Assembly: GCA_009731375.1 (NCBI GenBank)
Contig: BJOX01000238.1
Coordinates: 161,875-191,138, forward strand
Reading direction: 5' to 3'
DNA: 29,264 nt
Origin: Paulinella micropora
Lineage: Eukaryota; Cercozoa; Imbricatea; Euglyphida
How positions within the stretch are numbered: the first letter of the stretch is position 1; the number at the start of each line of letters is the position of its first letter. A program made the translations under genes and the position numbers. This document shows, piece after piece, positions 11,501-20,883 of the stretch. The notes under the pieces were generated by a model. That model ran no database searches. It was not told where the DNA came from and saw only the letters and a program-made list of their open reading frames with translations.

Positions 11501-11936
11501 TCTAATCCTATCCTATCCTATCCCATCCCATCCCATCTATCCTATCCTAATCCTGATCCTAATCCTAATCCTAATCCAAATCCTAATCCTAATCCTAATC
11601 CTATCCTTATCCTCATCCTAATCCTCTCTTGCTCTGCCACGGCCGTAAGATGGAGGCGGCCTATCCAATCCTCATCCCAATCCTCATCCCGATCCTCATC
11701 CCGATCATCTAATCCTCATCGTAATCCTAATCCTATCCTATCCTATCCTATCCCATCCCATCCCATCCCATCCTTTCCTATCTTATAGGACCTCGACGCA
11801 CCACTCGCCTCCTACAAAGTCACATCGCAAACCGTAACAAAATATCTACCTACCTACGTACCTATCTAACAAACTATCTACCTATATATGTACCTAACTG
11901 TTTGGGTCTGGTGTCCCGTTGTCGCTTTTGTTGTTG

Positions 11937-11998
<62 letters not shown>
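11501..11998. repeat. CCTAT / CCTAAT array, short spacer, ATT array
   Basis: CCTAT, CCCAT and AATCCT words span 11506-11780. About 150 bases of unique or TACC-like DNA follow, then ATT repeats from 11938 to 11998 that lead straight into SINE copy 2. Confidence 0.85.
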
Positions 11999-12266
11999 GG
12001 ACACCGTGATAGCCCAGTGGTCAAGTTCTACCATCTGGGCCCTGTCGCCAGTTCGATTCCCGTCGGTGCCACCAGTATTTTCATTGAACATACCGGTCTA
12101 TTTCTGGACCAGTATTTTCATTGAACATACCGGCCCGTCTGGAAGTGTTGGAACTGCCCTTGCGGGGGTGTCATTAGAGCTTATCGTCAATTCTTCGTAC
12201 TCCCCTCACGGGTGAGACGATGGAGGCGCATGTGCAGAAATGCATCAGCCATTGACAGAGAAGCAC
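11999..12266 (+). mobile_element. tRNA-derived SINE, copy 2 (full length)
   Basis: This is a full-length element of about 268 bp flanked by ATT/TTA arrays. The tRNA-like head starts at 11999. The A-box-like TAGCCCAGTGG is at 12010-12020 and the B-box-like AGTTCGATTCC at 12050-12060, 29 bases apart, which suits an internal pol III promoter. A tRNA-like 3' end CGGTGCCACCA follows the B box. Next come two copies of a 27-nt unit with TTCATTGAACATACCGG, a unique body, and a 3' TTA tail. The head is not a good tRNA: the T stem does not pair well and the acceptor and A box are out of register by a few bases. It is therefore a tRNA-derived element, not a tRNA gene. Confidence 0.75.
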
Positions 12267-12316
12267 TATTATTATTATTATTATTGTTATTATTAATTAT
12301 TTATTTATTTATGTTG

Positions 12317-12363
<47 letters not shown>

Positions 12364-12386
12364 ATTACTATTACCATTACTCCTTT
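12267..12386. repeat. TTA tail array
   Basis: TTA and TTTA repeats lie between the SINE 3' end and the next dispersed repeat, interrupted only by a few ATG/TTG triplets. Confidence 0.8.
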
Positions 12387-12531
12387 CCATGGGCTGATTG
12401 GTATAAAGCTCCTAGAGTAATGTTCTATGCCGTCACTTCCTTTATTCCACCGATTGGTGTGGAGACTTTCCTTATGGAATGGAGGACTGGATGCACATGG
12501 CCTTTTGGCTCAGCAATTGGCAGACGATACA
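12387..12531 (+). repeat. Dispersed repeat B, copy 1
   Basis: A complex unit of about 145 bp starting CCATGGGCTGATTGGTATAA and ending near CAGCAATTGGCAGA. The reverse complement is at 13337-13486 with few differences. Both copies are embedded in TTA/TAA arrays. No coding frame is convincing and the element class is unknown. Confidence 0.75.
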
Positions 12532-12556
12532 TACATACTATTACCATTACTATTAC

Positions 12557-12597
<41 letters not shown>

Positions 12598-12598
12598 G

Positions 12599-12631
<33 letters not shown>

Positions 12632-12648
12632 CATTATTATTATTATTA

Positions 12649-12695
<47 letters not shown>

Positions 12696-12846
12696 GTTGT
12701 TGTTGTTATTTGTATTGTTATTGTTGTTGTTGCTGTTGTTATTGTTACTTTGTCCACCTGGAGTATACATCTATCTACCTACCTATCTACTTACAAGAAC
12801 ATGTTACAAAAGTGTGAAGCATCCACGTCATTTGCCCGTCTTGCGC

Positions 12847-12910
<64 letters not shown>

Positions 12911-12937
12911 GTAATAATAGTAATAATAGTAGTAGTA

Positions 12938-12991
<54 letters not shown>
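12532..12991. repeat. ATT array, spacer, AAT array
   Basis: ATT repeats to about 12695, GTT/ATT, a spacer at 12750-12845 with TACC words, then AAT/AGT repeats from 12846 to 12991. The switch from ATT to AAT fits the opposite orientation of the flanking SINEs. Confidence 0.85.
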
Positions 12992-13259
12992 GTGCCTCTC
13001 TGTCAATGGCTGATGCATTTCTGCACATGCGCCTCCATCGTCTCACCCGTGAGGGGAGTACGAAGAATTGACGATAAGCTCTAATGACACCCCCGCAAGG
13101 GCAGTTCCAACACTTCCAGACGGGCCGGTATGTTCAATGAAAATACTGGTCCAGAAATAGACCGGTATGTTCAATGAAAATACTGGTGGCACCGACGGGA
13201 ATCGAACTGGCGACAGGGCTCAGATGGTAGAACTTGACCACTGGGCTATCACGGTGTCC

Positions 13260-13260
<1 letters not shown>
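12992..13260 (-). mobile_element. tRNA-derived SINE, copy 3 (full length)
   Basis: The inverted counterpart of 11999-12266: body at the left, tRNA-like head at the right (about 13180-13260), AAT arrays on both sides. It is nearly identical to copies 1 and 2 wherever they overlap. Confidence 0.75.
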
Positions 13261-13298
<38 letters not shown>

Positions 13299-13336
13299 GT
13301 AATAATGACAATAATAATAATAATAATAATAATAAT

Positions 13337-13486
13337 GTATCTCCTGCCAATTGCTGAGCCAAAAGGCCATGTGCATCCAGTCCTCCATTCCATAAGGAAA
13401 GTCTCCACACCAATGGGTGGAATAAAAGAAGTGACGGCATAGAACATTACTCTAGGAGCTTTATACCAATCAGCCCATTGGAAAGG
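13337..13486 (-). repeat. Dispersed repeat B, copy 2
   Basis: Reverse complement of 12387-12531, reading CTGCCAATTGCTGAGCC through ACCAATCAGCCCATTGG. TAA arrays lie on both sides (13261-13336 and 13508-13589). Confidence 0.75.
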
Positions 13487-13507
13487 ACCAGTGGCCTATG
13501 TACTCCC

Positions 13508-13554
<47 letters not shown>

Positions 13555-13589
13555 GTAATAATAATAGTAATAATAATAATAATAATAAA

Positions 13590-13696
13590 TATTACTGCAG
13601 ACATCAAAGGGGTGAAGTAATAATAATTCGAAATATACTGTATACATGCAATTTTGATTTTATCCTCCTTCGATCCTAGTGTTATAGTAATCTGAA

Positions 13697-13732
<36 letters not shown>

Positions 13733-13779
13733 TAGTGTTATGGTAATCTGGAGTCATCTTGACAAGCTCAGAGCAAGAT

Positions 13780-13845
<66 letters not shown>

Positions 13846-13850
13846 ATGTA

Positions 13851-13909
<59 letters not shown>

Positions 13910-14067
13910 CTATGTTCTCAGCATGTTCTGCGTTAAATCTTGGATATATATATATATATATATAACTAAGTCCTCAGCATGTTCTACGTTAAATCTTGGT
14001 TGAGAAAAATGAAGGCAACGTTTATGTATGTATGTATGTAAATATGTATGTATGCATGTATGTTATG

Positions 14068-14098
<31 letters not shown>

Positions 14099-14175
14099 TG
14101 TCAGTGGTATGACAATGCTGTAGACATCGTTTGAAATCTTGTTTATGTATGTATGTATGTATGTATGCATGCATG

Positions 14176-14206
<31 letters not shown>

Positions 14207-14257
14207 TGTCAGTGGTATGACAATGCTGTAGACATCGTTTGAAAACTGAGGACAAGG

Positions 14258-14294
<37 letters not shown>

Positions 14295-14430
14295 ATAGAT
14301 CAATCAGTCAATCAATCAAAATTGGATCGCTTGGCCACTTCCATGTCGTAAGCAAAATAAAGTTATATTCAAATGTGGGTTAGGTGTATAGTTATATATT
14401 TGAATGTGTGTAGGTGATTTTCGTGAGCAA
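13590..14430. repeat. TA, GTAT and GATA arrays with duplicated units
   Basis: TA arrays at 13699-13729, 13780-13812, 13855-13908 and 13945-13964; GTAT at 13829-13852, 14024-14094 and 14143-14200; GATA at 14257-14295. A unit with GCATGTTCT(G/A)CGTTAAATCTTGG occurs at about 13920 and 13978. A unit of about 40 bp (TAATGTCAGTGGTATGACAA...) occurs at about 14096 and 14204. No gene. Confidence 0.8.
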
Positions 14431-14473
14431 GCCTCACTCGCGAGTACGTGGAGGCCCAGACCAAGGCAATACT

Positions 14474-14544
<71 letters not shown>

Positions 14545-14645
14545 TAGTATCTATCTATCTATCTATCTTCTATCTAAAGCCTCACTCGCGAGTACGTGGA
14601 GGCCCAGACCAAGGCAATACTATGTGTGTATGTATGTATGTCATG

Positions 14646-14684
<39 letters not shown>

Positions 14685-14880
14685 GCATGTTTGTTATAGA
14701 GTCACTGGGTGGTAAGAATGAGCGAGAGGAGCTCAAGGGGGGACAAGACAACAACACCACAGGAGAGCAGGTCTGCATGTATGTATGTATGTATGTATGT
14801 GTATATATGTATGTATGTATATTACGTATATAGGCGGATAAGGAGAACAGGAATGATGGCCAGGAGCTCGACCCTGCTGT
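14431..14880. repeat. GATA/TATC block between two 43-bp direct repeats, then GTAT
   Basis: CCTCACTCGCGAGTACGTGG...CAAGGCAATACTA occurs at about 14431-14473 and 14580-14622. Between the copies GATA flips to TATC at about 14548. TATC and GTAT arrays follow to 14825. Confidence 0.8.
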
Positions 14881-15430
14881 ATCCTAGTCAGGCTGGCCCA
14901 AACTCGATATGTTAATACTACCGGAGACATTCTCGACCTATCAATATTACCGGGGACAATTACGTTGAAGTGGCAGAACAGCCCCACTTTGACCTGATTT
15001 CTCTCTATCAGTATTTGCAATATGCGAACATTCTGAGCTTGTGTCGTTCAGAAGCTCTTGTGCTAAGCTTTGAAATTATGGCTTTAGCATTGTCGTACCG
15101 TTTCGATCGGTGGAGAACAAGTTGAAGGAATTCGTCGTTTCAATGTCCGTAGTAGGGCAAAACGGCAAGTCCTATCTCTCCTCTGCATCATTCTCCGTGA
15201 CGGGCGAATTTGAGTCGCATGGACAGATGCAGTAGTACTGCTTAATAGGTGTACTACGTGGCCTATTCGGCAACATGGCAGCCTGGCTTGTTGCGGCAAT
15301 CTGCGACATACAACTCTTCAAGTAGGCAGATATAATACAACGAACTCTTATTAAGAACATTATGGCTGCATTGAGTCCTGACTCCGTATGAGCAGGTGAA
15401 ATACTAGTAAATACCGCTTCTACTACTACT
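14881..15430. other. Unique spacer with no recognised gene
   Basis: Complex DNA upstream of the LRR gene. An open stretch on the plus strand runs from about 14920 to 15113 without a recognisable domain. It could be an upstream exon of the LRR gene, but I cannot support that. A short ACT array ends the stretch at 15420-15439. Confidence 0.4.
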
Positions 15431-15432
15431 AC

Positions 15433-16543
15433 TACTACTTACACACCTTGGTTCTGAAACGGAGACATTTGACCACTAACTTGTGCAATGCCCTAGGCAG
15501 CAGGACTGAGCTGCGCCAGCTAAAAACCTGTGCTTGCAGCGCCGCCACCTTCAGCTGGCTCGCAGCCCTGACCAAGCTGCGATATCTGGATCTTACGGAT
15601 TGCACGCGAGTCACTGACGCCGCGCTCGTCAAGCTGTCCGTCATGTCCAGCCTGGAGTTGTCTTTGCAAGATTGCAACAGCGTGACCATGGAGGGGCTTG
15701 CTTCACTGTCCCGTCTGCGGAATCTGCGCTTCCTGGATCTAGGTTATTTGCCACTATTGACTAGCCTCTCGTTCCTCACGCAATCTAAGCTCAGAAAGCT
15801 GCATAATAATAACTGCAACCTGGACAATGCTGCGCTGGAAACGCTAAGAACGGGCAATTGCGGGTCTTAGGTCTCGCTTGCAACCATTTGCTCACCGACG
15901 CGGGGCTCTGCCATTTGTCTACGCTATACAAACATACGAGACTCGATCTGAAGTTTTGTAGGCGGATTAACTGCAGCGGGCTGGCCTCTCTGGCCTGCCT
16001 GCCTGAGCTCACGTCGCTCAGCCTCGAATGCTGCACATCAGTGACAAACCTGTGGACCCGGCCTCTGCCGCCTAAGCTGCAAAACCTGAATTTAATGTTC
16101 TGCGAAGGTTTACGAGACGAGCATCTCTGACAAATTGCGCACCTGGCACACTTGCAGCAGTTAGATCTCACTTGCTGTTTCCTGCTCACTTCCGCCTGGC
16201 TACGACACCTAGCCGCCTTGTGCAGTTTGCAAAAGCTGAATCTGTTCTTTTGCTACTGCATCTGGGACTTCAAGTGTCTCTCTGAGCTGAAGTCGCTCAC
16301 AGACCTGGCGCTTCAGGGCTGCCGAATAAGTATTAGCCAACTTGCCTACCTGCCGTCTAACTTGCAACGCCTGGATCTCCGCTCTAACCAATCACTCACT
16401 GACCGTGTGACGAGGCGTTCACATATTTATCCAGCTTGACAGGGCTGCAAAGGCTACGTATTGCAGGATGTCAGGCCATAACACAAAAGGCGGTTCTTGA
16501 TTTCAAGGCACAGCGATCTCTGCTGAGCGTTGTTATTGATTAA
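15433..16543 (+). pseudogene. Leucine-rich-repeat protein gene, broken frames
   Basis: Cysteine-containing LRRs of the F-box/LRR (AMN1-like) type run through the whole stretch, for example LRYLDLTDCTRVTDAAL and LQQLDLTCCFLLTSAWL. Four blocks are in different states: 15448-15870 in one frame; 15858-16130 after loss of about one base near 15845; 16131-about 16405 in that same frame after a TGA at 16128-16130; and about 16406-16543 after another one-base loss, ending in TAA at 16541. LRR periodicity continues across every break, so this is one gene. No ATG opens the first block, so an upstream exon or a lost N-terminus is likely. F-box/LRR proteins usually select targets for ubiquitination, but no F-box is seen here. 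The breaks could be decay or sequencing indels. Confidence 0.7.
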
Positions 16544-16733
16544 ACAGACACTCCAGAAAAACAAAAGAGCCAGCACCAATTTTTTCTTTAATCTTTAAAA
16601 AAAAGAACGGTTCACCTGTCTGTTGCAGCATCAGAGCAGTCAGGATTTGTTTTAGTAGCGCTGGTTTTTGTTCCTGTGGCAGCCATTTTTTTTTTTTTTT
16701 TTTTTTTTTTTAAGGAACAGGAAGCGGACAGAG

Positions 16734-16906
16734 NNNNNNNNNNNNNNNNNNNNNNNNNNNNNNNNNNNNNNNNNNNNNNNNNNNNNNNNNNNNNNNNNNN
16801 NNNNNNNNNNNNNNNNNNNNNNNNNNNNNNNNNNNNNNNNNNNNNNNNNNNNNNNNNNNNNNNNNNNNNNNNNNNNNNNNNNNNNNNNNNNNNNNNNNNN
16901 NNNNNN
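16734..16906. other. Assembly gap (173 N)
   Basis: A run of N between AGCGGACAGAG and CCTTTTCTTTT. Confidence 0.95.
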
Positions 16907-17314
16907 CCTTTTCTTTTTTTTCCTTCTGCCCCCCCCCCCTTTCAAAGCATCCTTTTGTGCTGCGGCCTCCTGTTATACAGAACACACGCGTCTGCCGCCT
17001 TGGATTGCAACAGGCGTTCGTCTTTCTTCTTGTTCGTAGGTGTAGGACGAGAACGTGTGTGTACGTGTCTTGCCAGTGCGCTCGGGGGATCAAAAGCGTT
17101 GGTCACAAGCCTCACAGACCAACGCAGGGAGTGCTACCTCCGACGACCATTCATCCCACATCCATTCGTCATCTAGATCTCCCATCAGCGGATTATAATA
17201 AAGGGATTTCCAATTTTGGTTCCAGTAATGAAAGAGTTACGTATTTCCGTGGTAAACGAAAAAGGTGGAGGAGGGGAATGGTGGGGAGGGGGGGGGGGGG
17301 GCCCCCCCAAAAAA

Positions 17315-17429
17315 NNNNNNNNNNNNNNNNNNNNNNNNNNNNNNNNNNNNNNNNNNNNNNNNNNNNNNNNNNNNNNNNNNNNNNNNNNNNNNNNNNNNNN
17401 NNNNNNNNNNNNNNNNNNNNNNNNNNNNN
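17315..17429. other. Assembly gap (115 N)
   Basis: A run of N flanked by G/C homopolymers on the left and about 20 C on the right. Confidence 0.95.
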
Positions 17430-17551
17430 CCCCCCCCCCCCCCCCCCCCTCATCCTCCCCTCCTTCCTGCCGTTCCACCCGCTCCTGTCCAAACTCCCTC
17501 GGCACACCCGACCGTGCTTTTGCAAATCGCAAACAGAAAGGGCAGCTATCA

Positions 17552-18577
17552 ATGTGGATGCGGCTGGACAGCTTCCTGGCGGTAAATAAAGACGAGGCAG
17601 ACGTTCTCGCAAGACTAAACAAGCTGCCTGCTGACGGCCAAATTTCGTTTGATGCCGGCCCTCACGTCTACCAGCTGGCGCTGCCCGGCGACCGCTGGCT
17701 GTCTCTGCCCGGCTGTGTGTCGTCGCTGTACGGCTCCTTCATTCCCGCCCTTTCCCGAAGCCGCTGCCCTGCGCAGCGTAGCCTCGCGCCGAGGGTGCAG
17801 CATCGAGGAGATCGCCAAAGAGTGGGACGCGGGCCGAGACGATGGCACGAGATTTCATGCATATGTCGAGTACTGTCCTTTTCTGCTTTTTTTGCTTTGC
17901 TGGAACAAGTTATAAGCCCGCTTGTTTTTTTGTAGGTACTTCTCGCCGCATTGTCTTGGCGCGCGGCTGGATCCCCTGGCGCACGGAGCTGCTGCTCTTT
18001 TCGCGCAAACACCTCCTTGCGGGCTCGTGCGACATGTTGTTTGTCTGCCCAAAGACGGGTTCTTTGATTTTAGCAGATTGGAAGAGGTCACGCAAGATAA
18101 GGCGCGAACCGTTCCGGCGCGGGGAGACGGGGCTCAGGGTCTGCGCGGATCTGCCCAATGCTAATTTTTCTAAGTATAGTCTTCAAATAAATCTTACAAG
18201 ATCTTGGTACAGTGGCAGACGGGCAAGAAGGTTGTAGGCGCGTTCCTGGCGTGTTTCCACCCGAACCTCTGGAGGTGCCTGACCTGAGGTCGAAGGCGCT
18301 GCAGTGCCTGGCGATCCGGCGGCATAATTTGGCGCGGCTGCACACCCAGGCCGTGACGGACTGGCTGGCGACGCCGGGCGGTGACCAAAGTTCTCTGCAA
18401 ACGCACTTGGACTACGTGGACCTGCTGGCGGGGCGCAACGTCGGCCTGCACAAGGTGGATGACCCCGAGTGGCGTGCGGGCTGGCCCGCGCTGTGCCAAG
18501 AGATACGTGACGTCACCCAAGTGCAGCTGCGGCCGGGGGAGGCGTCTCTGGACCCGAAGCTCGGCATCTCTCATTAA
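17552..18577 (+). pseudogene. PD-(D/E)XK nuclease (viral/recombination exonuclease type), broken frames
   Basis: Motifs appear in family order: a lead-in FDAGPHVYQL, then FPPFPEAAALRSV, then GTRFHAYVEY (the His/Glu motif), AGSCDMLF (catalytic Asp), ILADWKRS (the D-x-K core) and YSLQINL (the RecB-like Gln motif). Proteins with this layout are DNA exonucleases common in large DNA viruses and some protists. I start it at the ATG at 17552. An intron at 17875-17935 (GT...TTTTTTTGTAG, 61 bp) joins the second and third blocks in phase. Three one-base frame changes remain, near 17738 (one extra base), 18195 (one missing) and 18262 (one missing). The last block ends at TAA 18575-18577. GC and codon use match the LRR gene rather than the AT-rich viral patch next to it. 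Domain call is firm; whether it is a pseudogene or an indel-ridden assembly of a live gene is open. Confidence 0.65.
17875..17935 (+). other. Probable spliceosomal intron in the nuclease gene
   Basis: GTCCTTTTCTGC at the donor and a pyrimidine-rich CTTGTTTTTTTGTAG at the acceptor. Removing 61 bases joins the VEY codons to the block leading into RGWIPWRTE in phase. Inferred from reading frames only. Confidence 0.5.
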
Positions 18578-18814
18578 AAAATATTGTACGGTGGTTGTAC
18601 TGTAAGAAGGTAATTTCTTTTAATAACATTTTTTTGGGGGGGGGAGAGGGGGGGGAAAGACATTGTCAACTCCGCCCAGAGAGAAAAAGAGGCACGGGCA
18701 GGAATTTAATTAGGGGTGAGTGAGGTGGAGGGCAACAAAGAAGGCAAACGAAGCGCGGCCGTTACTTTGTCACGGCGCGGGCTGTAGCACCTTCCGTCTC
18801 TCTTCACCGCGGCG
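18578..18814. other. Spacer with G run, edge of viral patch
   Basis: A poly-G stretch at 18636-18655 and unclassified sequence. Base composition changes sharply near 18815, where the AT-rich polymerase reading frame stops at GC-rich DNA. I read this as the truncation breakpoint of the insertion. Confidence 0.5.
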
Positions 18815-19202
18815 TTTTACTCGTGATACTGTCTGTATTAGAATATAACAAAGTCCGCGCAGTATTTACAAGTTTTAACATTTGGTTATGAAGAACTATC
18901 TTTTGGTATGCTAGCACATAGCCAATTAAATGAGGCATTTGAAATATGTTGTCTCTTGGGTTTGTATCTTGGTATGTGTATATCATTCGCTCTGGTAGTA
19001 GGTCGTCCTTCATTTCGGCATACTTACTTTTATCGTATTTTTTTTTCTTTCATCATAAAATGTATTCGCTCGTTGTATGTTTTTGATTGCTGAGTTCGGT
19101 GTATGTTAGTATTGAGAGAGCCTACCAGTAAGTTGGTTGCTTTGGCTAAGGTGTCGTGTTCAAAGCCAGGCTTATCAAAATAATAATCTTGTATATTTTT
19201 TT
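18804..19202 (-). pseudogene. Family-B DNA polymerase, C-terminal palm fragments
   Basis: Continues the polymerase at 19175-20770 in two other frames. A middle block (about 19199-19010) holds LAKATNLLVG, a plausible motif B. A last block (about 19045-18804) holds FQMPHLIGYVLAY and LLYSNTDSI, the motif C region. Family-B motif C is Y-x-D-T-D-S; here the first catalytic Asp is Asn (codon AAT), which should abolish catalysis. Frame changes fall in T homopolymers at 19196-19202 and 19038-19046, so each could be a sequencing slip, but the Asp-to-Asn change is not explained that way. The frame ends within about a dozen codons of motif C at a shift to GC-rich DNA, so the thumb domain is missing. Confidence 0.65.
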
Positions 19203-20770
19203 GATATGTGTTCTGAGAAGGTTTTGAAGGGGTTGAAGTGGTCGTCTGCTAGATAGCACCTCTTAATAAATATCTTAACCCCTTGGTCAAACATATACAA
19301 CAATGCGGGTATGGGTTGGCATTGGGTTCCTTTTGTGGTGTAGCCGTTAAAGAAGGTTGGCACTGTAAGGTGCTTCTGGTCGTAATCAAAAACCGCATAA
19401 CCGTGTAGAGGTTTGAGTTTGTTGTAGTATTCTTGTGTCATATCCTGGTTTATATTAATTATGTTGCGAGGAGCAATCGGGTATTCATTGAAGTATGATG
19501 ACATTTCTCCTAGATTACCTAACGAAGCATTTGTATAAGCTTTTACCATATCAATCTGGTGTATCTTGTTGGGGTTTTTGGTGTGATGTTTAAAGATATG
19601 ATGAAATGGTATTTGACCAGATTTCACGTGTCGCAATATATTAAGTTCAGTAATTTGTGTATGGAACTTAGGTTTATGTTTTTCTATAAGACACTGTATA
19701 AATAATTGTTTGAAGTATGATGGTAATGACCAAGCGGGAGTATCTTTGGGAACGAATGATGCGTGTTTGAAACGGTCTAAGCATTTATAGTTTAGTTTGT
19801 TTTCTTTATCTACTATTCCTACAATGTTTCCAGATTGGTCTGTCATTGAATAGCACTCCTTATGTTCTAATTCAAGTTTGGTTTGTATATTGTTAAGTTC
19901 TTCCTGTGATATCCATTTGTTCTCGTATTGGTTTGTAGATAGTTTCACATTACTTGCTTCGTGGTTAGTAGCATATTGGGGTCGTGGCTCTGGTATGTTT
20001 TCGTTAATATCGTATAATAGCTCAATAGATTTAATGTGTTGGATACAAATGTCTTTTTGTTTTCCTTGTATTAATGTGGCGTGATAATCGTTGCATCTGA
20101 TTATTATCTGTTTTGGGTATTCCTTAGTAGATGCTCGCCTTAACATATTCATACCATCAAATACATAAATCCTACATCGGATGAAGTCTTCCATTTCGTC
20201 AATGTCCTTTGCTGTGGCATATTTGATATCCTTAAATCTATCTAGTATCACACTGTCTCGTTTTCGTTTTCTATTGTTTGGGTTTGGAAAGTCTTTCATA
20301 ATACATTCTAGCACACAGTTTATTTCACCCTGTGCCATTGGTATGACAATATGATTTTGCGGATTAACTTGGTCTATTGTAATGACTTTAAGGTCTTTAT
20401 CTTCTCTTTGTTCGTAAAATCTGGCTTGCCGTTCAACAAAGTTTCTAACCGCATTGATTGTTCGCTTCAATACGTTAGCTTGGTATATTCCTCTAACTGG
20501 TCCATTATATCCTTCATAATCCAGATGAGCGAGATAGCTTGTATTTGGGTTTAGCTGTTGGAGGCGAGCTTCCCACCCTGGAACATGTGGTATAACAAGT
20601 GAGTTATTTCTGCCGACGAGTTCGGGACGGCAACCTGTTAATCTGTTTATAATTCGCAGTGCGGTTGGAGTTGTAATGAGATACCATCTTCTTTTGCCTC
20701 TTTGTCTGATGTAGTCGCCTCGTCGCTCAATTTGGTAGAGCGGAAATAGTTCTGGTTGGTATTGGTCCAT
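19175..20770 (-). CDS. Family-B DNA polymerase of viral/polinton-like type, N-terminal 531 codons
   Basis: A long AT-rich frame from an ATG at 20770. Residues 405-415 read QIDMVKAYTNA, a motif A (D-x-x-x-x-Y) with catalytic Asp at 407. The gap of roughly 145 residues from motif A to motif B in the downstream fragments would accommodate an insertion like that of protein-primed polymerases. An earlier block near residue 230 (IIIRCNDYHATLI) looks like the region before the palm of viral polymerases. I see no clear 3'-5' exonuclease motif set, so proofreading is unproven. The stop at 19175-19177 comes from a slip at a T7 run, and the frame continues as described for 18804-19202. Neighbours upstream on the same strand are a small basic protein and a RING protein, the kind of accessory genes seen in polinton-like viruses, virophages and large DNA viruses. 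Family-B assignment is fairly secure; the exact element class is inference. Confidence 0.65.
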   Translation of the reverse strand: MDQYQPELFPLYQIERRGDYIRQRGKRRWYLITTPTALRIINRLTGCRPELVGRNNSLVIPHVPGWEARLQQLNPNTSYLAHLDYEGYNGPVRGIYQANVLKRTINAVRNFVERQARFYEQREDKDLKVITIDQVNPQNHIVIPMAQGEINCVLECIMKDFPNPNNRKRKRDSVILDRFKDIKYATAKDIDEMEDFIRCRIYVFDGMNMLRRASTKEYPKQIIIRCNDYHATLIQGKQKDICIQHIKSIELLYDINENIPEPRPQYATNHEASNVKLSTNQYENKWISQEELNNIQTKLELEHKECYSMTDQSGNIVGIVDKENKLNYKCLDRFKHASFVPKDTPAWSLPSYFKQLFIQCLIEKHKPKFHTQITELNILRHVKSGQIPFHHIFKHHTKNPNKIHQIDMVKAYTNASLGNLGEMSSYFNEYPIAPRNIININQDMTQEYYNKLKPLHGYAVFDYDQKHLTVPTFFNGYTTKGTQCQPIPALLYMFDQGVKIFIKRCYLADDHFNPFKTFSEHISKKYTRLLF

Positions 20771-20883
20771 TGTATATAGATAGGCAGGATAATTTTTTTG
20801 AAAAATAATTATTTAATGCTTTACATATATATATTATTTATTTAGATGTAAAATATTTTACCGATAAAAAAAAATATTGTTGA
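20771..20883 (-). promoter_or_regulatory. AT-rich upstream region of the polymerase
   Basis: This 113-base spacer is almost pure A and T. At about 20826-20858 it holds TATTATTTATTTAGATGTAA, which resembles the 29-bp element found before the two other viral genes. It may be a diverged promoter of the polymerase. Confidence 0.35.

Larger units (their letters stand above)
16544..17551. other. Intergenic stretch with two assembly gaps
   Basis: N runs at 16734-16906 and 17315-17429 are flanked by T, G and C homopolymers. The sequence between them (16907-17314) has no recognisable coding domain. Promoter and 5' parts of the nuclease gene may be hidden in the second gap. Confidence 0.7.

Noticed and set aside
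11506-11780. AATCCT / CCTAT array as a telomere-like repeat
   Set aside because: The unit drifts among CCTAT, CCCAT and AATCCT, no known telomere unit fits, and the array is internal.
12001-12074. A genuine tRNA gene with encoded CCA
   Set aside because: A and B boxes are present and CCACCA follows, but the T stem pairs poorly and the acceptor stem is out of register with the A box. It is repeated with a shared body and TTA tail, so it is a SINE head.
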